NCBI GenBank assembly: GCA_937958185.1
Contig: CALFFN010000016.1
Coordinates: forward strand, 1-44,945
Reading direction: 5' to 3'
DNA from: an uncultured Neglectibacter sp.
GTDB taxonomy: Bacteria; Bacillota; Clostridia; Oscillospirales; Acutalibacteraceae
DNA length: 44,945 nucleotides
Part shown: positions 38,121-44,945 of the stretch, one piece after another
Layout: each line of letters begins with the position of its first letter
Position numbering within the stretch: position 1 is the first letter of the stretch
Notes under the pieces: generated by a model
Told to the model about the DNA's origin: nothing
The model's database searches: none
What the model saw: only the letters and a program-made list of their open reading frames with translations
Position numbers and translations under genes: made by a program

Positions 38121-39055
38121 ATCGCTGCCCCTTCCATTCTTGTTTCCAGCCAGCTCAGAATATCGTCATAGACCTTCTGCCTGCCGGTTTCATTCAGCAG
38201 CTCGTGGCGCATTTCCGGGTACAGGGTCAGCTCCACATTTTTTACCCCCGCGCTTTTCAGCATATCCGCCACCTGACGGGGACCCTCGCCGTAGTTGCCC
38301 ACCGGGTCCTCCAGACCGGCAACCAGGTAGATGGGCAGCTCTTTTGGCACGGCGGCTGCCCATTGGGGCGAGCTGACCTCCTCAAGCCCCGTGAACAGGT
38401 CGCGGTACCCGGCGGCGGTAAACTCGAAGCCGCACATTTTGTCGGCGGCATAGGCTTTGCAGTTGTCTTCGTCGGTAGAGAGCCACGCAAATTTATTTAC
38501 AGGGTTTTCAATGCGCTTGTTGTAGGAGCCAAACGCCAGCTTATCCAGCAGCTTTCCCCGGGAACGGGGACCCTGCAGCCTGCATTGCAGCTCCGCCAGA
38601 GCCTTGCCGGGCTTTACGCCGGGGTTCTGCCCCATGGTGCCGCAGAGAATGCAGCCGGAAAGCCGCTGCCCGTACCGGGTCAAAAAGGAGCGGGACAAAA
38701 ACGAGCCCATGCTGTGCCCCATCAAAAACAGGGGCAGCCCCGGGTTTTCCCGTTCCGCTTCGTCCATCAGGGCGTTCAGGTCGCTCACCACGTTTTCCCA
38801 GCCGTTTTTATCGGCAAAATGCCCGTTTATCTGGGCGGACCGCCCGTGCCCGGCGTGGTCGTTCATATAGACGGTATAGCCCCGCTCCGCCAGAAAGGCG
38901 GCAAAGGCGTCGTACCGGGCGCTGTGCTCCGCCATGCCGTGGGCGATCTCCACCACGGCTTTCGCAGGGGTATCTTCGCTTTTCCAGCTGCGGGAAAAAA
39001 TCCTTCCCGGCTCGCCGGAAGCCTTTCTTGTCCATTCCTTTCGCTCGATATTCAT
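38117..39055 (-). CDS. Monoglyceride-lipase-like alpha/beta hydrolase
   Basis: The 312-aa protein starts at ATG 39055, eight bases after GAAAGGAG. It is a serine hydrolase of the Hydrolase_4 family with VVEIAHGMAEHSARYD, DHAGHGRS and the nucleophile elbow GHSMGS; the Asp (AGLEDPVG) and His (EMRHELL) complete the triad. Such proteins hydrolyse monoacylglycerol or lysophospholipid in the cytoplasm. It forms an ATGA overlap with the GH5 gene and follows the Eis-like gene by 32 bp, so the three are probably one operon. Confidence 0.9.
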   Translation of the reverse strand: MNIERKEWTRKASGEPGRIFSRSWKSEDTPAKAVVEIAHGMAEHSARYDAFAAFLAERGYTVYMNDHAGHGRSAQINGHFADKNGWENVVSDLNALMDEAERENPGLPLFLMGHSMGSFLSRSFLTRYGQRLSGCILCGTMGQNPGVKPGKALAELQCRLQGPRSRGKLLDKLAFGSYNKRIENPVNKFAWLSTDEDNCKAYAADKMCGFEFTAAGYRDLFTGLEEVSSPQWAAAVPKELPIYLVAGLEDPVGNYGEGPRQVADMLKSAGVKNVELTLYPEMRHELLNETGRQKVYDDILSWLETRMEGAAI

Positions 39056-39087
39056 ATGGCGTGCTCCTTTCTCCATAGGGAAATGAT

Positions 39088-40290
39088 TTAGAATAAGTCC
39101 AGCACATGGCAGGGCTTTTTATAGAAGACATTTTCAAAGGGAGCGTTCTGATTTTTTACCTGCACTGCCGGCATCCAGGGGAACTCCTCCGCGCTGCGCA
39201 CACCCAGCAGCAGGGCGGAAAAGTCCCCGATGTCCAGAACGATATCGGGCTGCTCCGTGACCCGGCGGACCTGATTCTCCGCAGCGGGAGAGAACTGGAT
39301 TTGAAAAGCGCCGCAGTTTTCCGGCAGGAGCGGGTCATTTACCTGCACGGTGAGCTTTCCCTCGCCCCGGCAGCGGCAGAGCTTCAGGGCTTCTTCCACA
39401 TTTACCACCCGCAGCATGCCGTTCACAAACAGCTTGCAGTCTATGGAGGTCACCTCGGAGAACAGGGAAATAACATTGGTATGGGCGGGGGTGGAGAAGC
39501 GGATCGCTTCAAAATTGGCGATAAACGCCGTGCGGACAAAGTGCAGCAGCCCCTGCAGCGCCCGGGCGTCCCGGAACAGCAGGCCGTTTCTGGCGGAAAA
39601 ATCCGTGCGGCAGTTCAGTACCTCGCCGTCCCTGCCGCCGATGAGGAACGCGCCGGGCGCGCCGGTCTCATCTTCCCAGACAAAAATATAGCGCTTTTCC
39701 TCCAGCAGGTTTTTTTCAGCCAGGTCCTCATCGTATACCTTCCGCACCACGGAAAGGTTGCAGTCTTCGTACATGGCGTTGTATACCGCCAGCAGGGGGG
39801 CGTAGTCGTCCCCGGGGAACAGCTGGTACACCCGCCCGCCCACGTCCGGCACGTTCAGGTCGGACAGGGGCAGCGTCCAAAGCTGGCAGGGCTGCCCGTT
39901 TTCAAAGCCGAATTTCCGATAATAGGCGGAGCTGAAGGGATACAGGGAGGACAGCACAAAGCCGCTATCGTACAGGTCCCGGAAGGAAGCCTGCATACAG
40001 GCGCGGATCGCGCCGCCCCGGCGGTGTGCGGGCAGGGTGGCAACGCCGCCTACGCCGCCCATCTTGACCACGTGCCCGTCAAAGCGGGACTGGTATTTGT
40101 TCATGATAAAGCTGGCGACAGGGGCAGGCTCCCCCTCCACAAAGGCGGCCCAGCAGTCGGAATTCTCTGTTTCCTTTGCCTCGGGGGCGGTGGCGCGCGC
40201 CTTTTCCAGATCAAAGCCACCCTCAAAGGCGACAGCCATGTGGAGCCCGGAAAAATACCGTTCCTCCGGCTTTAGTTTTCTGGCGATCAT
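39088..40290 (-). CDS. Eis-like GNAT acetyltransferase with SCP2 domain
   Basis: The 400-aa protein has the three-part Eis layout: an N-terminal GNAT domain (MGGVGGVATLPAHRRGGAIR as acetyl-CoA loop), a second GNAT-like domain (about 150-290) and a C-terminal sterol-carrier fold (VNVEEALKLCRCRGEGKLTV to VLDIGDFSALLLG), ending in the near C-terminal LF. Eis proteins form hexamers and acetylate amines at several positions, including aminoglycosides and lysine residues. AAAGGAG precedes the ATG by six bases. First gene of the likely Eis-lipase-GH5 operon. The true substrate is unknown. Confidence 0.88.
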   Translation of the reverse strand: MIARKLKPEERYFSGLHMAVAFEGGFDLEKARATAPEAKETENSDCWAAFVEGEPAPVASFIMNKYQSRFDGHVVKMGGVGGVATLPAHRRGGAIRACMQASFRDLYDSGFVLSSLYPFSSAYYRKFGFENGQPCQLWTLPLSDLNVPDVGGRVYQLFPGDDYAPLLAVYNAMYEDCNLSVVRKVYDEDLAEKNLLEEKRYIFVWEDETGAPGAFLIGGRDGEVLNCRTDFSARNGLLFRDARALQGLLHFVRTAFIANFEAIRFSTPAHTNVISLFSEVTSIDCKLFVNGMLRVVNVEEALKLCRCRGEGKLTVQVNDPLLPENCGAFQIQFSPAAENQVRRVTEQPDIVLDIGDFSALLLGVRSAEEFPWMPAVQVKNQNAPFENVFYKKPCHVLDLF

Positions 40291-40445
40291 AGGATTCTCC
40301 TTTTGCGTTTCATCGTCGTTTCCTTTCCCTGGAACAGGGAAAATTTCCTATGAGGTAGGATACCATATTCCTTTTGGAAATTCAACCGGGAAGCATGGCG
40401 GGGCAGCGGCACGAAACGGCTCCAAAAAATTTTTAGGAAAAAACC

Positions 40446-40475
40446 TTGACAAACACGGAGGGTAAGGTGTATGCT
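40446..40475 (+). promoter_or_regulatory. Promoter of the GntR-ABC operon
   Basis: TTGACA (40446-40451), 18 bp, TATGCT (40470-40475). The -10 abuts the operator palindrome. Confidence 0.65.
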
Positions 40476-40506
40476 CTAACTGTACTAATCGAAATAGTAC
40501 AGTTAG
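40476..40506. promoter_or_regulatory. GntR (YtrA-type) operator
   Basis: CTAACTGTACT and its exact inverse complement (40496-40506) enclose nine bases. The right arm touches the ribosome binding site, so the repressor would block transcription just past the -10. Confidence 0.8.
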
Positions 40507-40517
40507 GAGGGAGAAAA

Positions 40518-40880
40518 GTGTTCTCCATCGACTACAAAAGCGGACTGCCGATTTTCGAGCAGGTCTACCGCAGTGTGATCCGCCTGGGCGCGGCCGGGGC
40601 GTTCGGCGAAAGCGGGCAGCTCCCCTCGGTGCGGGCGGTGGCAAAGGAGCTGGGGGTCAACCCCAACACAGTGCAGAAAGCCTATGCCATGCTGGAGCAT
40701 GACGGGGTGATCTGCTCCCTGCCGGGGAAGGGTTCCTTCCTGGCAACGCCGGAGGCGGCGCTCCAAAAGCGCCGGGAAGCGGCGCTGATCCGGGTGCGGG
40801 AGGCGGTGCGGGAAGCGCTGGAATGCGGTATCGGCAGGGAAGAACTCAGGATGGCTCTGGAAAAGGAGGAAACGGTATGA
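40518..40880 (+). CDS. GntR-family regulator (YtrA type)
   Basis: The 120-aa protein starts at GTG 40518, seven bases after GGAGG. A winged HTH occupies residues 8-75 (PIFEQVYRSVIRLGAAGAF, LPSVRAVAKELGVNPNTVQK, YAMLEHDGVICSLPGKGSF) followed by a short dimerising helix rather than a ligand domain, the YtrA subfamily mark. It overlaps the ABC ATPase by ATGA. The palindrome at its promoter indicates autoregulation of the whole operon. YtrA-type regulators often respond to cell-envelope stress. Confidence 0.9.
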   Translation: MFSIDYKSGLPIFEQVYRSVIRLGAAGAFGESGQLPSVRAVAKELGVNPNTVQKAYAMLEHDGVICSLPGKGSFLATPEAALQKRREAALIRVREAVREALECGIGREELRMALEKEETV

Positions 40881-41782
40881 TAGAGACGAAGCAGCTGACA
40901 AAGCGCTTTGGGGAAACCACGGCGCTGTCCGAGGTCAGCATGAAGATAGAGCAGGGCAGCATCTTCGGGCTGATCGGCTCCAACGGGGCGGGAAAATCCA
41001 CCCTGCTCCGCGTTTTGGCGGGGATCTACCGCCCGGAGGGCGGGGAAGTCCTGCTGGACGGGGAATCCCCCTGGGAAAACAGCGCGCTGAAAAGCAGGAC
41101 CCGCCTGCTGCCGGACGAGCTGTGGCTTCCGGGGAACCAGTCCACCCTGCAGGTGGGAAAAGAGCTTTCCCGGTTCTATCCCAGCTGGGACGAGGACTAT
41201 TTCCGCAGGCTCTGCGCCATGTTCCCCGTGAATGAAAAGGCAAGGTACAACAGCCTGAGCAAGGGCAACCGCAGGCAGGCGGGGCTGATCCTGACGCTGT
41301 CTTCCCGCCCGGATTTCCTGCTGCTGGACGAGGTATTCGACGGGCTGGACCCGGTGGTGAGAAAGCTGATGAAAAAGCTGCTCATCGAGGAAGTGGCAGA
41401 CCGGCACATGACGGTGGTGCTGGCGTCCCACAATCTTCGGGAAATGGAGGATTTCTGCGACACCATGGCGCTGCTGCACAAGGGCGGCGTGGTACTGGAG
41501 CAGGAGCTGGACGGCGTCCAGCTCTGCCTGCACCGGGTGCAGGCGGTGTTCCCCGCCATGCCGGAGATCGGCGAGCTGAAACAGAAAATCTGCATCACCC
41601 AGTGGGAAGCCACGGGTTCGCTTTTGAATTTTGTGGCGCGGGGAAACGAGGAAGAAATTTTGGCGGCGCTGGACAGCTTCTCCCCGTCTTTCCGGGAGAC
41701 TGTGCCCCTGTCGTTGGAGGAAGTATTTATCAGTGAAATGGAGGCGGCTGGTTATGACATCGAAAGCATCCTTGGAGAATAA
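40877..41782 (+). CDS. ABC transporter ATP-binding protein (YtrB-like)
   Basis: The 301-aa ATPase has Walker A GSNGAGKST (residues 34-42), a signature of the LSKGNRRQ type used by this exporter subfamily, Walker B LLLDEVFDGLDP and the switch His in ASHNLREM. A C-terminal extension of about 80 residues follows. AAGGAGG precedes the ATG, which overlaps the GntR stop. The permease overlaps its 3' end by 29 bp. The three genes form a Ytr-like exporter, probably for envelope-active compounds. Confidence 0.92.
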   Translation: MIETKQLTKRFGETTALSEVSMKIEQGSIFGLIGSNGAGKSTLLRVLAGIYRPEGGEVLLDGESPWENSALKSRTRLLPDELWLPGNQSTLQVGKELSRFYPSWDEDYFRRLCAMFPVNEKARYNSLSKGNRRQAGLILTLSSRPDFLLLDEVFDGLDPVVRKLMKKLLIEEVADRHMTVVLASHNLREMEDFCDTMALLHKGGVVLEQELDGVQLCLHRVQAVFPAMPEIGELKQKICITQWEATGSLLNFVARGNEEEILAALDSFSPSFRETVPLSLEEVFISEMEAAGYDIESILGE

Positions 41783-43652
41783 AAGAATTGGAACGGTGTT
41801 CGCGTGGCAGTTCCGCCGCAGTTTGCCCCTGACGGCGATCTATCTGGTGCTGTTCCTGGGGGTCTGCCTGGTGCCGCCCTATCATCAGCCAAATGATGTA
41901 TCTATGGCGCTGAGCGTTGTCATGCTGGGCTTTTCCCTGCTGCTCCCCCCGTTCCTGTTCAGCGAGTGCTTCAGCCGCCGGCAGGCGGACGTGCTCCACG
42001 CCCTGCCTGTGAAACGGGAAGTGTTTTTTGCGGGAAGCTTCCTTTCGGCGCTTGCTTCCCTGTGGCTGCCGGTGGTGCTGGGGCTTCCCCTGCGGCATAT
42101 GCTCTGTCTGATCTGCCGCAATGCTCCCTCCCCGGTGGGGACCGCCTTCCTGCTCCTGCATTTTCTGGTGATCGGTTCGGCGGCGCTGGCGTTTTTCCTG
42201 CTGATGGCGGTTTGCAGCGGCACGCTGTTTGAATACGGGCTGATCTCGCTGGTGCTGAGCCTTGCGGCGCCGCTGCTGATGACCTATCTGCCCTCTGTCA
42301 TTTTCAGCACCATACCCGGGGCGGACCTTTCCTGCAGGCTCACCCATTTCCTGCGGGGGGCGATCTCGCCGCCTGTGGCGCTGTTCTTTGTGTTCCGGGA
42401 TATGGAGCTGCCGCTGACGGTCCTCTGGTACGGCGTGCTGTTCCTGCTGCTGGCTGCGGCGGGCTGCGGAGTTTACCGCCGCCGGAAAAGCGAAAGCTCC
42501 GGCGTTTCCCGGTGCAGCCGGGGGATCGAATACGTTGCCCGGGCAGAGCTTTCCCTGATGGCGGCGTTCTTTTTGGGCAGCAACATTCCCGGGCGCTACC
42601 GGGTCGGCGGTGTGCTGGGGATATTCCTCACGCTGGGGGCAATGCTGCTGGGGCTAATGCTGGTGTGGCTCCTCACCGAGCTGCTCTACCATCACAGCCT
42701 GAAAAAGCTGTTCCGCCATTTCCAGCCGCTGGTGGCGGCGCTCCTCATCTGGGCGGCGGTGCTGGGAATCGTTTCCACCGGCATGGGGCTGGATACTCCC
42801 CCGCTGGAGCAGGAGGAAGCGGTAGGCGCGACGATGGAATACTATGACGCCGGTTCCAACGGGGCTTTGCTCAGCGAATTGCACGTGGGGCTGACAGGTG
42901 CTGAGGAGGGGACCCTGGGGAAGCTTCTCTCTCCCGGCGTGACCAGCCCGGAGGGGATCGCGCAGGTGCTGGGGCTTCAAAGGAAGTGGATCGAAATGGA
43001 ACGCGCGTCCCAGTACCCTTACCTGCCCGGGCGAAAGGGAGACGGCAACGTAGGCATTCAGCTGCATTACTATACAGAGCCCGGCGGGAAATGGGTCAGC
43101 TACTCCTGGGTCAACTACTCCCAGAATGAATCCGTCCTCACAGGACAGGGAAGGGAGAAGCTGGGGGAGATCAGGGACAGTTGGCGGGAGATCGCCGCCT
43201 CGGAGGAGATGATGTCCAGCTATTTCCCCATAAACGCCCTGGGCGCCCTGACAGAGGTGGGCGTTATTGATACCGAAGAAAAATGGGACGGACAGGGGTA
43301 CTACGGCCTGTTGCTGCTGTCGGAAACGGGAAAGGAGCCGAAGGAAGTGACTGCCGGAAAGAAGATCGGCGGATTCTCCAAAGACTTCCTCCAAAAGCTG
43401 GAACAGGCGCTGCGGGAGGACATTGCCGGGGAAAGGCACCTCACCATAGATTTTAGCGCAGAAAGACCCAGAGTGTACGAGCTGATGTACACAGGGGAGA
43501 AGCCCTTCACGGCAAAGGGCGGTCTGCTTACAGGGAACGGTTCGGAGCCTGCTGCCGGGCAGACCGTGCAGCTGGAACGAAATGAGATTTTCCTCATTTA
43601 TCCCGAAATGACGGAAACCTACGCCCTGCTGGAAAAAGAATATCAGAAATAG
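41754..43652 (+). CDS. ABC transporter permease (632 aa)
   Basis: The start at ATG 41754 is preceded by GGAGGCGG and lies inside the end of the ATPase gene. Six membrane helices fill about residues 18-260, one or two more lie near 275-345, and a soluble C-terminal region of about 270 residues ends the protein. This resembles the large YtrC/YtrD-type permeases. The soluble part is Glu/Tyr-rich with no motif I recognise and lies on one face of the membrane, likely outside. The substrate is unknown. Confidence 0.85.
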   Translation: MTSKASLENKRIGTVFAWQFRRSLPLTAIYLVLFLGVCLVPPYHQPNDVSMALSVVMLGFSLLLPPFLFSECFSRRQADVLHALPVKREVFFAGSFLSALASLWLPVVLGLPLRHMLCLICRNAPSPVGTAFLLLHFLVIGSAALAFFLLMAVCSGTLFEYGLISLVLSLAAPLLMTYLPSVIFSTIPGADLSCRLTHFLRGAISPPVALFFVFRDMELPLTVLWYGVLFLLLAAAGCGVYRRRKSESSGVSRCSRGIEYVARAELSLMAAFFLGSNIPGRYRVGGVLGIFLTLGAMLLGLMLVWLLTELLYHHSLKKLFRHFQPLVAALLIWAAVLGIVSTGMGLDTPPLEQEEAVGATMEYYDAGSNGALLSELHVGLTGAEEGTLGKLLSPGVTSPEGIAQVLGLQRKWIEMERASQYPYLPGRKGDGNVGIQLHYYTEPGGKWVSYSWVNYSQNESVLTGQGREKLGEIRDSWREIAASEEMMSSYFPINALGALTEVGVIDTEEKWDGQGYYGLLLLSETGKEPKEVTAGKKIGGFSKDFLQKLEQALREDIAGERHLTIDFSAERPRVYELMYTGEKPFTAKGGLLTGNGSEPAAGQTVQLERNEIFLIYPEMTETYALLEKEYQK

Positions 43653-43656
43653 CAAG

Positions 43657-43690
43657 AACCTCCCGGAGAAAAACTCCGGGAGGTTTTTTC
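43657..43690 (+). terminator. Terminator of the GntR-ABC operon
   Basis: AACCTCCCGGAG (43657-43668) pairs with CTCCGGGAGGTT (43674-43685), followed by T6. Confidence 0.92.
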
Positions 43691-43706
43691 TGCCGGAGAT
43701 TTTCCA

Positions 43707-43735
43707 TTGCGTTTTGGGCAGAACCCCTGTATAAT
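43707..43735 (+). promoter_or_regulatory. Promoter of the aminopeptidase gene
   Basis: TTGCGT (43707-43712), 17 bp, perfect TATAAT (43730-43735), 38 bp before the start codon. Confidence 0.75.
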
Positions 43736-43773
43736 CTAAAGAAAATGGGCTTGAAAATATGGGAGGTCATGTT

Positions 43774-44945
43774 ATGACACTGGAAGAAATGAAGCGCAAG
43801 TATGCCTATACGCTGGCGCGGGTGGGCTTGAACGTCCAGAAGGGACAGACCGTTCTGGTAGAGGCTGCCATCGAGGGATACCAGTTTACCTCCATCTTTG
43901 CGGAGGAATGCTACAAGCTGGGTGCGGGAAACGTGGTGGTGCATTATCTGGACCTGCCCAATCTGAAGGTCGCCGCGCAGTTCCGCAGCGATGAGGATAT
44001 GCGCCGGGTAGAGGATTGGGAGTACGCCATGCACGAGGGGTATCTGGAGCAGGGCGCCTGCTATATCCGGCTGGAGGGCGTCAACCCCAAGCTGATGGAG
44101 GACGTGAGCGAGAAAAACTCCAGTGCCATTTTCGCCCATGTGGACGCCGTGCGGAACATCATGCGAAAGGCGAGCCGGGAAAAGCACTGCCAGTGGCTGA
44201 TCGCCATGGTCTCCACCCGGGAATGGGCGGAGTATATCCTCCCGGAGCGCGGCGAGGAAGCGGAAGAAAAGCTGTGGCGGCTGCTTTTTAAGCTCTGCTA
44301 TGTGGACGAGGAAAACGATGTGGTAAAAACCTGGCAGGAAAAGAACCGGGTCACCGCGGAGCGCGGCAGGGCGGTGGACAGGCTGCACCTGAAAAGCCTG
44401 CACTACACCGCCGGCAACGGCACCGACCTTACGGTCCAGCTGACCCCATGGTCAAAATTCGGCTATGAGGACGGAGAACTGCCCGCCGGGTATATCCCCT
44501 TTAACGCCAATATCCCCTCAGAGGAAATCTGCACCACGCCCCACAAATTCGGGACAAACGGCGTGGTGTACGCCTCCCGCCCGCTGGTGCTGGGCGGCAA
44601 GAAAATCGAGAAGTTCGGGTTCCGTTTCCAGGACGGCAAGGTGGTGGAGGTGCTGGCGGACGAGGGCAGGGAAATGCTGGAAGCCCTGATCGCCACCGAT
44701 GAAAACGCCGGATATCTGGGCGAAGCGGCGCTGGTGGAATACCATTCCCCCATCAGCATGAGCGGGCTGGTCTATTACACCACCCTCATCGACGAAAACG
44801 CCAGCTGCCATCTGGCGCTGGGGCGTGGGTTCGGCGGCGCGGAAGAAACCAAGGAGGTTTTCAACGACTCTACCATTCATGTCGACTTTATGATCGGCAC
44901 CCCGGATATGAAGATCGTGGGCGTCACTGAGGACGGCAGGGAAGT
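43774..44945 (+). CDS. M29-family aminopeptidase (3' end beyond window)
   Basis: From ATG 43774, after GGGAGG, the frame stays open to the window end, giving about 390 residues of a family that is usually 400-415 aa long. Segments typical of the thermophilic aminopeptidase family are YAYTLARVGLNVQKGQTVLV, GNGTDLTVQL, NIPSEEICTTPHKFGTNGVV (metal-binding Glu), EAALVEYHSPISMSGLVYY and, near the edge, STIHVDFMIGTPDMKIVG. These dinuclear metallopeptidases remove N-terminal residues from peptides in the cytoplasm. Only the last few residues and the stop are missing. It has its own promoter. Confidence 0.93.
   Translation, partial: MTLEEMKRKYAYTLARVGLNVQKGQTVLVEAAIEGYQFTSIFAEECYKLGAGNVVVHYLDLPNLKVAAQFRSDEDMRRVEDWEYAMHEGYLEQGACYIRLEGVNPKLMEDVSEKNSSAIFAHVDAVRNIMRKASREKHCQWLIAMVSTREWAEYILPERGEEAEEKLWRLLFKLCYVDEENDVVKTWQEKNRVTAERGRAVDRLHLKSLHYTAGNGTDLTVQLTPWSKFGYEDGELPAGYIPFNANIPSEEICTTPHKFGTNGVVYASRPLVLGGKKIEKFGFRFQDGKVVEVLADEGREMLEALIATDENAGYLGEAALVEYHSPISMSGLVYYTTLIDENASCHLALGRGFGGAEETKEVFNDSTIHVDFMIGTPDMKIVGVTEDGRE

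Noticed and set aside
1..44945. CRISPR arrays, tRNA or rRNA genes, insertion sequences and prophage genes
   Set aside because: No regular spaced repeats, no tRNA cloverleaf with CCA-type 3' region, no rRNA stretches and no transposase or integrase motifs were seen on either strand.

Overview
The window looks like a chromosomal segment of an anaerobic, spore-forming gut Firmicute of class Clostridia, most likely the Oscillospiraceae/Ruminococcaceae side. This is inferred from moderately high GC with strong AGGAGG-type ribosome binding sites, SLH-domain surface proteins, a SpoIIQ-like LytM protein, an LTA-synthase-type enzyme, a T-box-controlled valyl-tRNA synthetase, a LexA gene with a Bacillus-like SOS box, and a sodium-pump-type oxaloacetate decarboxylase. 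No rRNA, tRNA, CRISPR array, integrase or transposase was seen.

Layout. 1-2.4 kb: a small unknown protein, a GH130 glycoside phosphorylase and a lipoprotein. 2.7-4.9 kb: two divergent XRE regulators, then a two-gene cassette (GNAT-like protein plus small protein) bracketed by a 263-bp direct duplication. 4.8-8.2 kb: a drug-response cluster on the minus strand, MarR regulator -> MATE pump -> leader -> Cfr-type 23S rRNA methyltransferase. 8.5-9.8 kb: DegV and a DUF2752 membrane protein. 9.8-10.2 kb: a mosaic intergenic repeat. 10.4-12.7 kb: two tandem aldo/keto reductase-ferredoxin fusions. 12.9-19.3 kb: a surface-polymer operon (polyprenyl-P sugar transferase, WecG/TagA, WecB, LtaS-like) and a GNAT. 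19.4-23.5 kb: an XRE regulator divergent from a 1214-residue SLH surface protein. 23.7-27.1 kb: oxaloacetate decarboxylase operon. 27.3-31.4 kb: ValRS with T-box leader, an AAC(6')-like acetyltransferase and a short-chain dehydrogenase. 31.5-34.5 kb: second copy of the mosaic repeat, a YcxB-like membrane protein, MtnN and an unknown protein. 34.5-36.5 kb: LexA and SpoIIQ-like, separated by a candidate small RNA. 36.5-40.3 kb: SLH-GH5 glucanase, monoglyceride-lipase-like hydrolase and Eis-like acetyltransferase. 40.5-43.7 kb: GntR-ABC transporter operon. 43.8 kb to the end: an M29 aminopeptidase cut by the window edge.

The most notable system is the Cfr-like locus. The protein keeps every catalytic cysteine of Cfr at a constant offset of five residues. 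Its gene is preceded by a strong promoter, an 8-codon leader peptide (MRQYFAYL) whose coding sequence pairs with a downstream segment, a possible antiterminator, an intrinsic terminator, a second 27-codon uORF with a strong Shine-Dalgarno, and a hairpin that loops out the cfr-like ribosome binding site. This is the architecture of antibiotic-sensing ribosome-mediated attenuation. Other resistance-family homologues are present (an AAC(6')-like and an Eis-like acetyltransferase, a MarR/MATE pair), but whether any of them confers resistance cannot be read from sequence alone.
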